Notes: a model not told the origin generated them from the letters alone. DNA of 64,000 nt from Tritrichomonas musculus (GCA_039105265.1 JAPFFF010000027.1:1364001-1428000), one strand, 5' to 3'; positions 22,101 through 31,435 are shown, counted from the stretch's first letter. Translations and numbers: made by a program.

Positions 22101-25018
22101 GATTTCGCAATGAATTGAGTCTCGCGTGACTTGATCTTTAATGACATTTCTTTCATGTCAATGTTGACAAGTTTGTTTGAATAAGCGTTGATGAGAACGT
22201 TAAAGGCAGGACCATCAAGAGACATTGAAAATTCACGGTTAAAAATAACCATGTTGAAATGCATTAGAAATTCACTCTGCGCTATCAATTTCAGAAGAAC
22301 GATGGACTTTTGATAAGAGATGTAAATTGTGGGCAAAACAACATCTACTTCAGTGTAGTTCAAAACAAGTCGCGGATGAAACTTCTCGGCAAAGAAAAGC
22401 ATTCGAACAAACTGCGATGAAAGAGGATGTTTTCCAAGAAGCTGTTCGAAGACAGGCAAAATTAAATCACCATCCATTGTGGCCGGTTTCTTTGAAAATT
22501 TGGCCTTGATAATTAGACCAAAAGTGATCGTACGATACTTTTCAAAAGGATCGTAATTCGGATCAAGTAACCGCTTCGAATCAACAGGAATAAGAAGAGG
22601 TCTCTCGCCAGTTGGATTCAATGGATTCTTTGCTGGCAAAAATGTGTAAATATCGGGCTCAAAAAAAGTGACCAAAGGACGATAGCCTCTCAAAGTTAAA
22701 ACCTTCACAATAAGCTCAGGCGCTGTTGCTAAGAATTCGCCATTAATTAGCCTAAAATGACAATCAGGAAGACAAGCTAGTGCATAATCATCTAGCTTGA
22801 ATGCTCGAAGCGTATCGTTGTAACCGTAATTAACCTCTTTGACTTGGAAATCCCAGTTAACTTGGAACCTAATTCGGCAAGCATCAAAGAAACTTAATTT
22901 GAAATATTTGTACTTCAAACGACGCATGATTGTCGTGGCAATTTTGCTATCTTGGAAGAATTCTAATATGGATGGTGTTGATTTCGAATAGGCTTTGTCC
23001 ATTGTTCCCTGAAGATCGATAAATGCAACAGCTCTCGTTGATAGAAGTGGCATTTCTATCTCCGTTTTGCCTTCATCACAAAAGATCTTGTTAATATAAT
23101 AATCATTGATGCCGGTTGGTCTCCTTTTTACTCCAAAAAAGTGGCCAGCAAGATCAACTTCTTCAAAACGAATAACATCGCCCATGTTCTGAAGTTGAAA
23201 AGCAACATATTTGGCACTGATTTTAAGTGGACCACCGGTTACTTTTCCAATGTCTTCATTGGCAACATTGGGAAACTTTTCCGTTAAAATTTTAACGGCT
23301 TCTTTCTTGTTTGGTATGTCGGGACCGTTTAAAAATACTGAAACTTTTTCTCCTTCGGCTTTATATAAGTAATTCTCAGCTGGCTTGATTGCTTTAAGCG
23401 CTTCTCGATACAAATTGAAGCAGATTTCTCGTGATTTTCGATCAAATTCTTCTTCATTGAATTTGGTTGAATTTCGTGCTTCTAATATGTTGACAGCTTT
23501 GGCTTGACGAAGTAATAGACCTTCTACAGCAATTCGTCTGGCTTCGTTTGCACGTGTAATACGTAAAGCTAACGGGAAATGACGAAAAGCAAATTTGGCA
23601 TGTTTCGCTTCAATTCCCATGACTCTCCGCATTGGTGACTCTAAATCAAGATCAGCTTGAGTAACCCCGCGAACTTGCTTCTGAATATAAAGGAAGATTT
23701 CAAAAAGTTCCCTTAAAAAGTCGGCTTCTTCAAACATTGGTGTTAAATAAAAGTGGGCATTCTCGGTTTTGAGGTTAAAGACTGGTTTACTGAAGGTAAG
23801 TTGAGCAAAGGTTCCATTTAAAAGTTGGTGTTTGGCATCTGGAAAAACTATATCGCATGTAATTAATTTAGTATATAATGTCATGTTCTTTAATCTCGGA
23901 CTATCAGCAACAAATTGAAATCGATGTGCATCTGATAAATTTACATTAGCTATGATTTTTGGAGAATTGATAATTAATTTTTTCATGAGTGGTGGATTAG
24001 GCTTGTCAGCAAATTTAGGATTAATTTTACGAGCAATGAGCGAAAAATCAATAATTAATGGAAGTGAAAGTGATATCTCACAAGGTGAAAGGTTTAAAAC
24101 AAACTTTTGGAAAGATGCATACTGAATCACACCAATTGGGCAATTATTTCCTTTTGCAGTGATTAATCCAGTTGATAATCTTCGTAATGATCCGTTAATT
24201 GAAGTGGCACACAGTGATAATGATTTTGTAAATAAATTTGTTTTAACAATATTTGCATTAATCGGATCAATAATTAATGTGCAAACAACATCAGGATCAT
24301 CATGAACAAAAATATTGAAAGTTCGGAAGTTGATAAAAAGTTCATAATTATCATAGTCAACAGTAAACATTTCATTATTAAAATTTAGACTTTGGAAATT
24401 AAGAGTAAGAATATAAGGAACAATATGAACTGTACTGTTTAAATGCATCGAAATTCTTGGAATAGTACCAATGGTATCACCTTTGTAACTAACTGATATT
24501 TTCAGGAATTTTAATATAGATTGAAGATCGGTTGAATGTCTTAAGAACTGAAACATAAAGAATGATATATTTATTGAAAGACCATTAATGTCAATACTAA
24601 AATTTTGGATTACAACAGAAATCGTTCGAACAAAAAATGTCAGTAAATAAGTTAGAATATGTAAAGATATCCATTGTTCAATAGGAAAAGGTTCTGTTTC
24701 AACTTTTCGTTTAATTTTTGATGTATTTAATGAAACTTTTAATTTATCTGCTGTTAATTGGAAAAACGCATACTTTTTTTTCGTAAGAAAATTGAAAGGA
24801 TTGAAAATAATATAAAAGTTTTCTATATCGAGCGATCCTAATTCAGATGAACCTTGAAGCTTTTTAATAGAAAACCAAGTTTTGCCAGGCTCAAATGCAA
24901 AAGAATCTTTGAAAAGAGCACCAATCTTATTCTTGATAATATGAAAAAACAGTAATCGGAGGAGTTGTATAATTAAGAAAACAATGGCAACGATTGAGAA
25001 TAGAAGTAATCCTCCCAT
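19199..25018 (-). CDS. Giant membrane-anchored protein, putative bridge-like lipid transfer protein
   Basis: The product has 1939 residues. Residues 5-26 form one membrane helix (LLLFSIVAIVFLIIQLLRLL), followed by about 1370 residues dominated by alternating beta strands with repeated blocks such as LKVSLNTSKIK, FSIDINGLSINISFFMF and LVNIDMKEMSLKIK. An N-terminal helix plus a very long beta-rich body is the plan of RBG/bridge-like lipid transfer proteins (VPS13, Csf1/BLTP1, FMP27-Hobbit/BLTP2), which move lipids at membrane contact sites; I favour the BLTP2 or BLTP1 type but cannot prove it. From about residue 1405 the tail is Lys/Glu/Gln-rich coiled coil, then acidic from about 1850. Two similar units of about 70 residues (near 1658-1728 and 1729-1800) each hold SADxSxExLSE and KKKLTKEEKAQ. 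The frame is uninterrupted over 5.8 kb. Confidence 0.6.
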   Translation of the reverse strand: MGGLLLFSIVAIVFLIIQLLRLLFFHIIKNKIGALFKDSFAFEPGKTWFSIKKLQGSSELGSLDIENFYIIFNPFNFLTKKKYAFFQLTADKLKVSLNTSKIKRKVETEPFPIEQWISLHILTYLLTFFVRTISVVIQNFSIDINGLSINISFFMFQFLRHSTDLQSILKFLKISVSYKGDTIGTIPRISMHLNSTVHIVPYILTLNFQSLNFNNEMFTVDYDNYELFINFRTFNIFVHDDPDVVCTLIIDPINANIVKTNLFTKSLSLCATSINGSLRRLSTGLITAKGNNCPIGVIQYASFQKFVLNLSPCEISLSLPLIIDFSLIARKINPKFADKPNPPLMKKLIINSPKIIANVNLSDAHRFQFVADSPRLKNMTLYTKLITCDIVFPDAKHQLLNGTFAQLTFSKPVFNLKTENAHFYLTPMFEEADFLRELFEIFLYIQKQVRGVTQADLDLESPMRRVMGIEAKHAKFAFRHFPLALRITRANEARRIAVEGLLLRQAKAVNILEARNSTKFNEEEFDRKSREICFNLYREALKAIKPAENYLYKAEGEKVSVFLNGPDIPNKKEAVKILTEKFPNVANEDIGKVTGGPLKISAKYVAFQLQNMGDVIRFEEVDLAGHFFGVKRRPTGINDYYINKIFCDEGKTEIEMPLLSTRAVAFIDLQGTMDKAYSKSTPSILEFFQDSKIATTIMRRLKYKYFKLSFFDACRIRFQVNWDFQVKEVNYGYNDTLRAFKLDDYALACLPDCHFRLINGEFLATAPELIVKVLTLRGYRPLVTFFEPDIYTFLPAKNPLNPTGERPLLIPVDSKRLLDPNYDPFEKYRTITFGLIIKAKFSKKPATMDGDLILPVFEQLLGKHPLSSQFVRMLFFAEKFHPRLVLNYTEVDVVLPTIYISYQKSIVLLKLIAQSEFLMHFNMVIFNREFSMSLDGPAFNVLINAYSNKLVNIDMKEMSLKIKSRETQFIAKSLVVDISSRVVNYVHLFKIELPKFGGKKVPVISSMPDINQVDELYTNFQKKIMMFIIPTITVRIFMTNINMQLQLILSGGKFELKGNQELAKLLDFSAEKISFFGVTGGLPLIEINSLQAYQGLSTNRILSLIQVADINSNLKSDDIDFFKITAPRLKSRINQIASILVPKKEAEPEPKKTEEIVTIKPENKQIASLANIVVKFIQDEGTSILTLKLGNINAKRSQKSDGSCITTFSWFKFEATHDLGLDQFKYIFQTNMLNPQSPFLRVKFTQPPLKMKFPVFDIFEICLTYYSIRISIPFIKEFKNFFPTAESISFLDLDQESESDEEEEDDLDIDHENSTIVENQANNERNTMLIRQFLFHHFDAEISLRRKTSGAFSEFLNRPLNFPKLHRYDIFGTQKQLLTFVRKTLTKAALMALPKMLFQKSRPIPLPPEQLVEQREILLQQENIRKIEEMKQEEAKREREIELKKLEWEKEKKQLEHKEKVMEMKLQQKQQKKEKYEKKLEFKQQKLQMKQEQKATKKQEAKLKQEQEDQLKQEKKEKKEQEAQQKLEKKEKSKEQLVTESETEREIHLDLNDDANLNSKKKEKKKEKQEKEAQSKLEQKEMKKKEKQVLEREIQLKQEQEDFEKEIQLKQEKERLEREAQLKQEQEDMKKKEKQEKKEEKKKKKKAKSKQLNDSDVVSSSDFSADMSADMSSENLSELAGSSSSEKKKLTKEEKAQRKKEKSDAKKAQRQEKKAKRKKEKMEKKLNGKQSTDSDLITDDSSAEISADISTESLSEMSGNTSSSSNEKKKLTKEEKAQKKKEKSEAKKAQKQEMKAKRAQEKKEKKEMKRKLRQEKLEESQKKKSLEKQEKEKRRKEKQDKGEDDDDEIREEESEEEDILHEELQTDETSDDREEESQDDSEEEDIDDDTDNDIEKDTQKVNKDTDNEISDSILVKSQKEDNNDELLFQEEEEEKNNNN

Positions 25019-25513
25019 TTTATATTTTAAAATGAATGAAATTCAATTAAAATTTTGAATATATTATTTTCAACAAGAATAAAATAATCACACAAAAAGT
25101 TTAATTTTTGTTTCATCGGTAAAATGTTATAAAAAAATACCAATTAAAATTTATGTATAATAGCTTTTTTAGTCATAAACTCTTCAAGAATATTTGAATT
25201 ACTTTCATGCATTTGCTAAAATTCTTTATTATTACAGTACTTTAATCTTATCAATATAACTTAATTTATAGAAAAACAATATATGGCGATTTATTTCTTA
25301 CTCTGCTTTATTTATTTATAATAATATCGAACTAAAAGCATTATGATTAACATAAGAATTTTTAATTGAATAAATGAAGATAAATCTTAAACATTAACTT
25401 TAATAAGCACGCTATTTATTATTATGGAATCATTAGTAAATGTATAAATAGCAGTTGTATTAATGTAGTAAATTTATAAATAACAGTGATATTGAAATTT
25501 GAGAAAAAAAAAA
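25019..25513. other. Intergenic, about 500 bp, nothing recognised
   Basis: AT-rich spacer upstream of the giant gene. On the minus strand, TTTCATTCATTT lies about 20-30 bp before the ATG at 25018 and resembles a trichomonad initiator. I see no further feature. Confidence 0.45.
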
Positions 25514-25738
25514 TTAAAAATCATCATCTTGCTGATTAGAATTTGATGATTCAACTCTTATTTGATGCTTGAATACATCATTAGGCTTTGTTTTCCAACT
25601 ATCGTTCCATTCAATAAAATCTCTCCTTGCTGCCTCTGCTTTGAAATCTTCAGTATTTATATCTATAAGTTCATCATCGTGAATTAGTAAAAATGTATTT
25701 TGATATGTTGGTTTACTACTTGTTTGCTCTTGTGACAT
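25514..25738 (-). CDS. Sem1/Dss1-like small acidic protein
   Basis: I start at ATG 25738 (74 residues, MSQEQTSSKP); the in-frame upstream codon at 25760-25762 is GTG. The C-terminal part has W44-N-D-S-W48, then F56-K-H-Q-I-R-V-E63. This matches by eye the Dss1/Sem1 signature, W-x-D-x-W followed by F-x-x-Q-L-R-x-E, with one residue less between the two halves. Sem1 is a proteasome-lid subunit (Rpn15) and also works in TREX-2 and BRCA2 complexes. The usual acidic block between the motifs is weak here. The gene is divergent from an RRM gene, with 52 bp between starts. Confidence 0.5.
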   Translation of the reverse strand: MSQEQTSSKPTYQNTFLLIHDDELIDINTEDFKAEAARRDFIEWNDSWKTKPNDVFKHQIRVESSNSNQQDDDF

Positions 25739-25771
25739 CAAATGTATAAAAATGAACTTCACTTTATAAAA

Positions 25772-25779
25772 AACGGTTA
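25772..25779. promoter_or_regulatory. AACGGTTA motif in a divergent promoter
   Basis: This octamer lies in the 52-bp gap between two divergent start codons. AACGG and TAACGATA words are Myb-type sites in Trichomonas promoters. Similar words occur before the genes at 28394 and 31421. Function is inferred. Confidence 0.35.
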
Positions 25780-25790
25780 AAACATTTTAT

Positions 25791-26117
25791 ATGAGCAGAT
25801 TCAAAAATGAAGAAAATGATAGTTCAAATTACCAAGAATGGACCAAAGATGTTCTGGTGAGAAATTTGTCTCTTAACGTTCGAAGCGCTCATCTTGATGA
25901 AATTTTTTCAACGTTTGGGAAAGTTAAGGTAGATCTTGGATATATCAAAGGGCACTCTGCTGGGATTGCAATTATACGTTTTGATAAACATACTCAAGCT
26001 TTAGATGCAATTGAAAAAATGAATGAAGGAAATATTGATGGAAATATAATAACTGTTGAACTAGCCGACCCAAAAAAAACCATAGATGAATATATTGAAT
26101 TGTCTAGAACTGAATGA
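25791..26117 (+). CDS. Single-RRM RNA-binding protein, RNPS1-like
   Basis: The product has 108 residues with one RNA-recognition motif at about 20-92. RNP2 is VLVRNL (21-26) and RNP1 is the AGIAIIRF segment (57-64). The aromatic residues of the classic RNP1 are partly replaced, which may weaken RNA stacking. IFSTFGKVK and MNEGNIDGNIITV resemble RNPS1 (IFSTYGKIK, MDGGQIDGQEI), a splicing and exon-junction factor; other RRM families remain possible. The start is set by the short divergent promoter. The last 15 residues form a charged helix. Confidence 0.7.
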   Translation: MSRFKNEENDSSNYQEWTKDVLVRNLSLNVRSAHLDEIFSTFGKVKVDLGYIKGHSAGIAIIRFDKHTQALDAIEKMNEGNIDGNIITVELADPKKTIDEYIELSRTE

Positions 26118-26543
26118 ATTTTAATTGTTTTAATTTTGAACATATGTTCAAGTCTATTGTTCCAAGTCTTAATAGTATTATCTACTCAACCCAAACATTT
26201 TTTTTTACTTTTGATATTTTTCCTTTTGGATTATAGATTCGTCTAATTTAATGAAATATAAATAACTATTTATTATGATTGTCATTTAATTAATTAAAGA
26301 TGAAAATGTGTATATATCTATAATAATAAAGAAGATTATTATCTCGATAATTGATATAAAACGAAATATTTACTTATAAAAAGTCAAAAGAAAATAGTAA
26401 TAATATATTAATAACAAAAGAATCATTAAACAAAATACAGTATATAATTAAAAGAAACTGAATTTGCAATTCGCAAATAGTCGGGATCAAACTTTAAAAA
26501 TGAATTGAGAAATTTTGGTCCCTAATCAAAAAATTTTTTAATT
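26118..26543. other. Intergenic, about 425 bp, convergent
   Basis: The spacer lies between the 3' ends of the RRM gene and the next minus-strand gene. It is AT-rich, with no frame or repeat that I can support. It presumably holds both 3' processing signals. Confidence 0.5.
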
Positions 26544-28394
26544 TCATTGCAATTCAATAAAGAATTGAACGAAATTATGTTTTTCAAAAATCTTAAACTT
26601 ATTGCTGAAATAAGTATTAATTTCTTTTTCTCCTTCAGGAAGCTTTTCCCATAAAACTTTTTTTCCAAAAATGTAAGATCTAATATAGCAGTTACATTTT
26701 TCTATACCTCTTATTTTCTTTGAGTTTTCTAGATATCCGTAAAGTTGATATCTATCCACATAGTTGAAAATTGGTGGTTGCGTATATTGGCTCAACAAGC
26801 CAGAAGCAGTCAATTTGCCAAAAGCTATTGATGATCGTCTCATATGCTTTAATACTTTAACATTTTCAAAGCAAAATAGGAGCATTGGTCCTGTTGGTAA
26901 AGCTTCTTCTTCTTTATATGGCGTTGTTAAGTAATTTGAAGATACATGGAGCAAATCAAATTTTCCAGGAATTTTGATGCAGCTAGAGTTAGTCAAATCA
27001 ACTACAACAGGTAAATATGAATAAGATTTTGAAGCTGGATCAGTATAATAATACCAAACAAGCTGAAATTTCTTTATCTTTGGATCAATAGGCAATTTTA
27101 AAACTGATTTAGAAGAAGTGCAAGTTAATGGAATTGATGGAAACATATTATTATTTGGATCATATGGAAAAATTACTACGCCAGGTTCATTGTCAAGATC
27201 ATCTGCTCTTTCCTTTTTTGGAGGCAAAAATTCAGTTTTATTATCTTCATTCTCATTAAAAAAATCACTCAAAAAAAGAACTTTTTTTACTTCGTAAACA
27301 TCAACCAAATTAAATCTTGGTGTAAACCCAGGAGATGGACTGTAAAATCTAAATATATCTAAAACATTGAGACGAATGTAGAGGGCAGATATAATATACT
27401 CATCAGCATAACAACGTGGTTTTGAATCAATTGAATTTATATTGCAATCTGCTACTGTATAAAATTTATTGAGAGAAGGGGAATATATTGTTAAAAAATA
27501 ATATTCGTCATCCATTTCTTTTCGAATTAAGCTGCAAAGGTGAAATGGATTCAGATCAGCAAAGTCGTCAGATATAATAGTTGGTAATTCTGATTGAAAT
27601 CCTTCTGGAAGAGCATATATTAAAAAATCTGTATCTGAAATTAATTTTATTTCGGTCTGATCTGTATAAACAGATTGTGGAATACCATAAATTGCTTGAT
27701 ATTTGGCACCAAGCTCATTGCATATATTCCTAGTTATTCCAAAAATGTTATTAATCATAAAATCGTATTCGCCATTTTGCACAGTAATGCCATTGGTTGA
27801 ATAAATTTCATGTTTATAATCGATTGGTGGATGTGCAATCATTCCATCGCTTGAAGTAAGTATTTGACGAATATAAGAAACAAAAGGCCATTCAGTATCG
27901 TAATGCTGCAAAGATGGTATGACTGGAGAGTGAGAAATAGATAGAAGTGGAATTAATTGTTGATTTTTTTCAAGTTTAAAAGGCAAAAAAGGAATTATTT
28001 CAAATGTTGCTTCAATTAAATTTTCATTTTTAAAAGGAAAAGATTTATGAATAGGGAAATTTGTTAAATAGCTGTTTGAAATGGCGCAATAATAGATACC
28101 AAAACCAGAAAACGAGCATTTTAAAAATATTTCTGAATTTGTCAATAATAATCTTTGACCTTTTGATTTAAACTTTTTTAAAAATAATTCAGCGTTGTAT
28201 TTGTTTGCTTTTTTGTTCCAAAAAATTCCAACACAGCATTTAATTTCTAAATTGTCTTCAAGAAATGAGAAAAAAATCCGATCTTTAGGATTCAAAATTT
28301 GGTTATCTGATAGCTTGCCCTTAATTACTTCAGGAATGATTAATCCATTAGCTTCAACAATTGGTATTTTAATTTTTTTAGGCGAAATAGACAT
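26544..28394 (-). CDS. Unknown protein, 616 residues
   Basis: A long clean frame with even composition. It is rich in beta-prone segments and Pro (FLPFKLEKNQQLIPLLSIS, VVIFPYDPNNNMFPSIPL, FQLVWYYYTDP), with no signal peptide, membrane helix or catalytic motif that I can name. It may have a C2- or Ig-like multi-domain fold, but this is a guess. On the coding strand, TAACGAT lies about 45-50 bp before the start, a Myb-type promoter word. It follows the glycosyltransferase gene on the same strand, 119 bp downstream of that gene's stop. Confidence 0.65.
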   Translation of the reverse strand: MSISPKKIKIPIVEANGLIIPEVIKGKLSDNQILNPKDRIFFSFLEDNLEIKCCVGIFWNKKANKYNAELFLKKFKSKGQRLLLTNSEIFLKCSFSGFGIYYCAISNSYLTNFPIHKSFPFKNENLIEATFEIIPFLPFKLEKNQQLIPLLSISHSPVIPSLQHYDTEWPFVSYIRQILTSSDGMIAHPPIDYKHEIYSTNGITVQNGEYDFMINNIFGITRNICNELGAKYQAIYGIPQSVYTDQTEIKLISDTDFLIYALPEGFQSELPTIISDDFADLNPFHLCSLIRKEMDDEYYFLTIYSPSLNKFYTVADCNINSIDSKPRCYADEYIISALYIRLNVLDIFRFYSPSPGFTPRFNLVDVYEVKKVLFLSDFFNENEDNKTEFLPPKKERADDLDNEPGVVIFPYDPNNNMFPSIPLTCTSSKSVLKLPIDPKIKKFQLVWYYYTDPASKSYSYLPVVVDLTNSSCIKIPGKFDLLHVSSNYLTTPYKEEEALPTGPMLLFCFENVKVLKHMRRSSIAFGKLTASGLLSQYTQPPIFNYVDRYQLYGYLENSKKIRGIEKCNCYIRSYIFGKKVLWEKLPEGEKEINTYFSNKFKIFEKHNFVQFFIELQ

Positions 28395-28438
28395 AAAAAT
28401 TATTAAAAATTTTCATCAAAGGTCAAATTTGGCCTTAA

Positions 28439-28445
28439 ATCGTTA
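28439..28445 (-). promoter_or_regulatory. TAACGAT motif upstream of the 616-residue gene
   Basis: TAACGAT on the coding strand lies about 45 bp before the ATG at 28394. The same word lies 8 bp before the ATG at 31421. It resembles the Myb recognition element known in Trichomonas promoters. Confidence 0.35.
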
Positions 28446-28513
28446 AAAAGAGGAAGTAAATAGTATAAAGAATAATAATAAAAAAAAAACAGGTTTTATT
28501 CTATAAAAATCTA

Positions 28514-29731
28514 TTAATATAATTTTAAAGGTGCAAAGAACCTTTTGTCGAATGGAAGAAGTGGACACTTCATATAATGTTGAACTGGAAAAGTAGTAAA
28601 ATTATCGCCGGGTAAAATGTTTTGTTTCTTGTGATATAAAGTTACATGGGATAGATTAATGCGTAAATTTAAGTCTACGTTTCGAACGCTCATATCGTGT
28701 GACTTTAAATGTAACTTTAATGTATAATTATAATCGGACGTATTCTTAAAAATTGACATGCGCATTCTTTCAGGATGTTCGATATGAAATGAAAGAAGCT
28801 TTGGAAAAGATGTGATTAGCCATCCTTGGCTGCGTACAGCGGTAATGACAGAATATTCAAAAAATGGCTTTCCGATAAAAAAACCTGGGATTTTGCCTTT
28901 TTTCATTGAAATTCCAGTATTAGGGATTCTGTTCCATAAAAATACATCATAACCATATACTTGAGTTGATGTAATACACTGATTTTTTAAAGTTTCGAAT
29001 GTTGTTGGCCAGTCTTTTGATAATATTGTTGAATATGTGATTTTCGAGCGACATGAATCGTTTAAATTAGTCCTAGCAACATGAAAAGACCAATTATTAT
29101 ATTTGCTGAAGAAAACTGCAGTAGATTGCAGATATTTAAAGAATTCTGGATCAAGAATAATATCATTATTAATATAAGCAACCAAAGGAGATATAGCATT
29201 CTTTTCAACAGTCTCGAAAATTTGAGGAATACGTTCTGATAAATCTTTCTTTCTTTTTATTATTTTTCCTCTAACAAAAACACGATCTTTTCCCCATATT
29301 TCTTGCAGTTTGTCAATTAGAACATTTGACATATTTCCCATTCCTTTCTTTATATCATAAAGATGAACTACAACTGATTCATCAAGATTCAGCCAACTTG
29401 ATATAGAAGTTAACAATTCATCGACAACTTTCATTGAATTTACTTTAAAAGGAATTGTTGCAATTGTTAAATATGGATGTGAAGAATTATAAATTTCATT
29501 TCTGGAAAAATTTTGATAATCATTGATAGAATATCCATTTATATCTGGATAAGAAACATCACCGATTAATGCAGTATTATCACCAAAACCTAATGCTAAA
29601 TAAAACGTTAATAAAATAATTCCAAAAAAGATAAATTCTTTGATTGGAATGCTGAGTACTTTAACTTGTTGACTTGAAGCTGAACTCAAACATGGTATCC
29701 ATTTTGAGCAAAATATCGAATTTTCAGGCAT
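28514..29731 (-). CDS. Type II membrane protein, putative Golgi/ER glycosyltransferase
   Basis: The product has 405 residues. One membrane helix lies at about 32-49 (FIFFGIILLTFYLALGFG) after a short cytosolic head, followed by a lumenal domain with nine or so N-glycosylation sequons. VAYINNDIILDPEFF (about residues 183-197) fits the region of a GT-A fold where a DxD-like metal site (here NND) follows a beta strand. GYDVFLWNRIPN and PGFFIGKPFFEYSVI also fit a nucleotide-sugar transferase pattern in which an acceptor-site aspartate is followed by a Trp-rich segment. The sugar and acceptor cannot be inferred. It could also be a non-enzymatic lectin-like relative. Confidence 0.6.
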   Translation of the reverse strand: MPENSIFCSKWIPCLSSASSQQVKVLSIPIKEFIFFGIILLTFYLALGFGDNTALIGDVSYPDINGYSINDYQNFSRNEIYNSSHPYLTIATIPFKVNSMKVVDELLTSISSWLNLDESVVVHLYDIKKGMGNMSNVLIDKLQEIWGKDRVFVRGKIIKRKKDLSERIPQIFETVEKNAISPLVAYINNDIILDPEFFKYLQSTAVFFSKYNNWSFHVARTNLNDSCRSKITYSTILSKDWPTTFETLKNQCITSTQVYGYDVFLWNRIPNTGISMKKGKIPGFFIGKPFFEYSVITAVRSQGWLITSFPKLLSFHIEHPERMRMSIFKNTSDYNYTLKLHLKSHDMSVRNVDLNLRINLSHVTLYHKKQNILPGDNFTTFPVQHYMKCPLLPFDKRFFAPLKLY

Positions 29732-29936
29732 CCTTTATGACTCAATTTTATCGAATTTTGAGAATTTCTGCAAACTTTTTGAGTGAGTAATAGGCCGAAA
29801 GGAAAATATTAATATTTTAAAATCAAAGCTATGGTATATAGAAAAATTTATATTACTAAAACTATTCTTTAATAAATTATATTATAACATTAATATAAAC
29901 ATTTATAATCTAATAATAAATAACATATAATATTAT

Positions 29937-31421
29937 TCACGGTGATTGCTGAATTTGTCGTAAGTCATTTATCGAGTAATCAATATTTACTGCTAGATCT
30001 GCAAAGGCTGACGATAATCCAGATGATGAATTCTCATCATTACCACCCATTTCAATTTTTAATTCTTTTTTCTTTTGATTATACAAATTGTATAATTCAT
30101 AAATTTCTGATTTAAGTTTTTCTTTCCTTTCTTTTGCCTTTGATTTCGTTTCTTCTAATTCTTTTTTAAGTTTTTCAATTTCGATCAATAATTGCTCTTT
30201 TTGTTGCTGGTATGATTTAATTATTGAATAATTTTCATCACTTTGAAAAGTATTCTGAGTATTATCGGAAAAATCAAAAATAGTCTCATTATTATTATTT
30301 TTATGCTTATCATCTTCAAACTGAAAGTTAATTTCTTCTTCTTCTTCGTTTGCAAAGTTATATTCATTAATTAATTCGCCACTTGTATGATTGGATGGGA
30401 ATTCATAAACGTTGGCTGAATTTAAGTCAAGTCTTTCTATATCTTGACTAATTACATCAAATTCTTTTGCTCGCTTATCTATTTGGCAACTTGTTTTATA
30501 AATGGTACTATCAAGATAATTTAACTCTTTATCATAAGTATCTTGAAACATTATGGATCTTTGTTGCAAGTTTGAAATTTCATTCTTATTTTCTAGTTCA
30601 TATTTAAGTAGCTTTTGACGTAAATTTTCTTTTTCATTTTCTCGTTTCATTAATTCAATAGATAAATTTTTTAAAGTATGTTCCAAACTTTCAATCTCTA
30701 ATTTAATTGATGAGCTATCAACAGATTTTAGTTTGACTTCAGCAAATGAAGATCGAGCAAATTCAAGAGCAGCTTGAGATTGTGTTTGAGTAGATTTCCT
30801 TTGGCAATCAATATCATTAATTTCCTTTTGTAAAGATCTAAGTAATTCGATACGTCTTCGATAAACAAAAGGATCATCAATTTGTATTTCTTTAAATGAT
30901 TGAAATTGATTGAGCTCAATTTTGGGGCAATAATCAATAAAACGAAATGTATTATCGATGGCATCAAATTCATCTAGCATAATTTCTCGACGATCTTTTT
31001 CATTGTGTATTTGAACTTCCAGAACTTCGCATTCAGCATCAAGAGATGTGATTTGCTGCATTACATTGACATATGATTTAATTAAATAATGCATTTCAGT
31101 TGTTTGATTGATCTGAGATGATGCTGAAATCTTTTTGGATGCAGTTTTTTTTTTCATTTTCTTTAATTTTTCTTTTTTCAATTTTTCCTTTTTTAATTTA
31201 GAGATGCGATGTTTTAAACTTTCTACTTTTGATTCAAGATCATATTTTTTGTCTTCTAACTGCCTAACATTTTGATTACTAGATTCATAATTCCTATTTT
31301 TTGATTTTTTATGCTGTATCATTGATTTGCGTGGAGAATAATATGAATCTGAGCTTTTACCATAATAATAACTCTCTGTAATTGATGTTAACGTCTTCGT
31401 TCCAGAGTAAGAAGGATTCAT
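29937..31421 (-). CDS. Long coiled-coil protein
   Basis: The product has 494 residues. The first 45 are Ser/Tyr-rich and disordered (SYYYGKSSDSYYSPRKS). Coiled coils follow at about 50-120, 200-320 and 390-455, rich in Lys, Glu, Leu and Gln. No motor, kinase or membrane motif is seen. Such proteins often belong to cytoskeletal structures, of which trichomonads have many (costa, pelta-axostyle), but I cannot assign one. Only 87 bp separate its start from the divergent gene at 31509. TAACGAT occurs just before the ATG. Confidence 0.7.
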   Translation of the reverse strand: MNPSYSGTKTLTSITESYYYGKSSDSYYSPRKSMIQHKKSKNRNYESSNQNVRQLEDKKYDLESKVESLKHRISKLKKEKLKKEKLKKMKKKTASKKISASSQINQTTEMHYLIKSYVNVMQQITSLDAECEVLEVQIHNEKDRREIMLDEFDAIDNTFRFIDYCPKIELNQFQSFKEIQIDDPFVYRRRIELLRSLQKEINDIDCQRKSTQTQSQAALEFARSSFAEVKLKSVDSSSIKLEIESLEHTLKNLSIELMKRENEKENLRQKLLKYELENKNEISNLQQRSIMFQDTYDKELNYLDSTIYKTSCQIDKRAKEFDVISQDIERLDLNSANVYEFPSNHTSGELINEYNFANEEEEEINFQFEDDKHKNNNNETIFDFSDNTQNTFQSDENYSIIKSYQQQKEQLLIEIEKLKKELEETKSKAKERKEKLKSEIYELYNLYNQKKKELKIEMGGNDENSSSGLSSAFADLAVNIDYSINDLRQIQQSP

Positions 31422-31428
31422 TTTTAAA

Positions 31429-31435
31429 ATCGTTA
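31429..31435 (-). promoter_or_regulatory. TAACGAT motif in the divergent promoter
   Basis: TAACGAT on the coding strand lies 8 bp before the ATG at 31421, and AACGGTAA lies about 35 bp farther upstream in the same 87-bp gap. Both resemble Myb-type sites. Confidence 0.35.
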
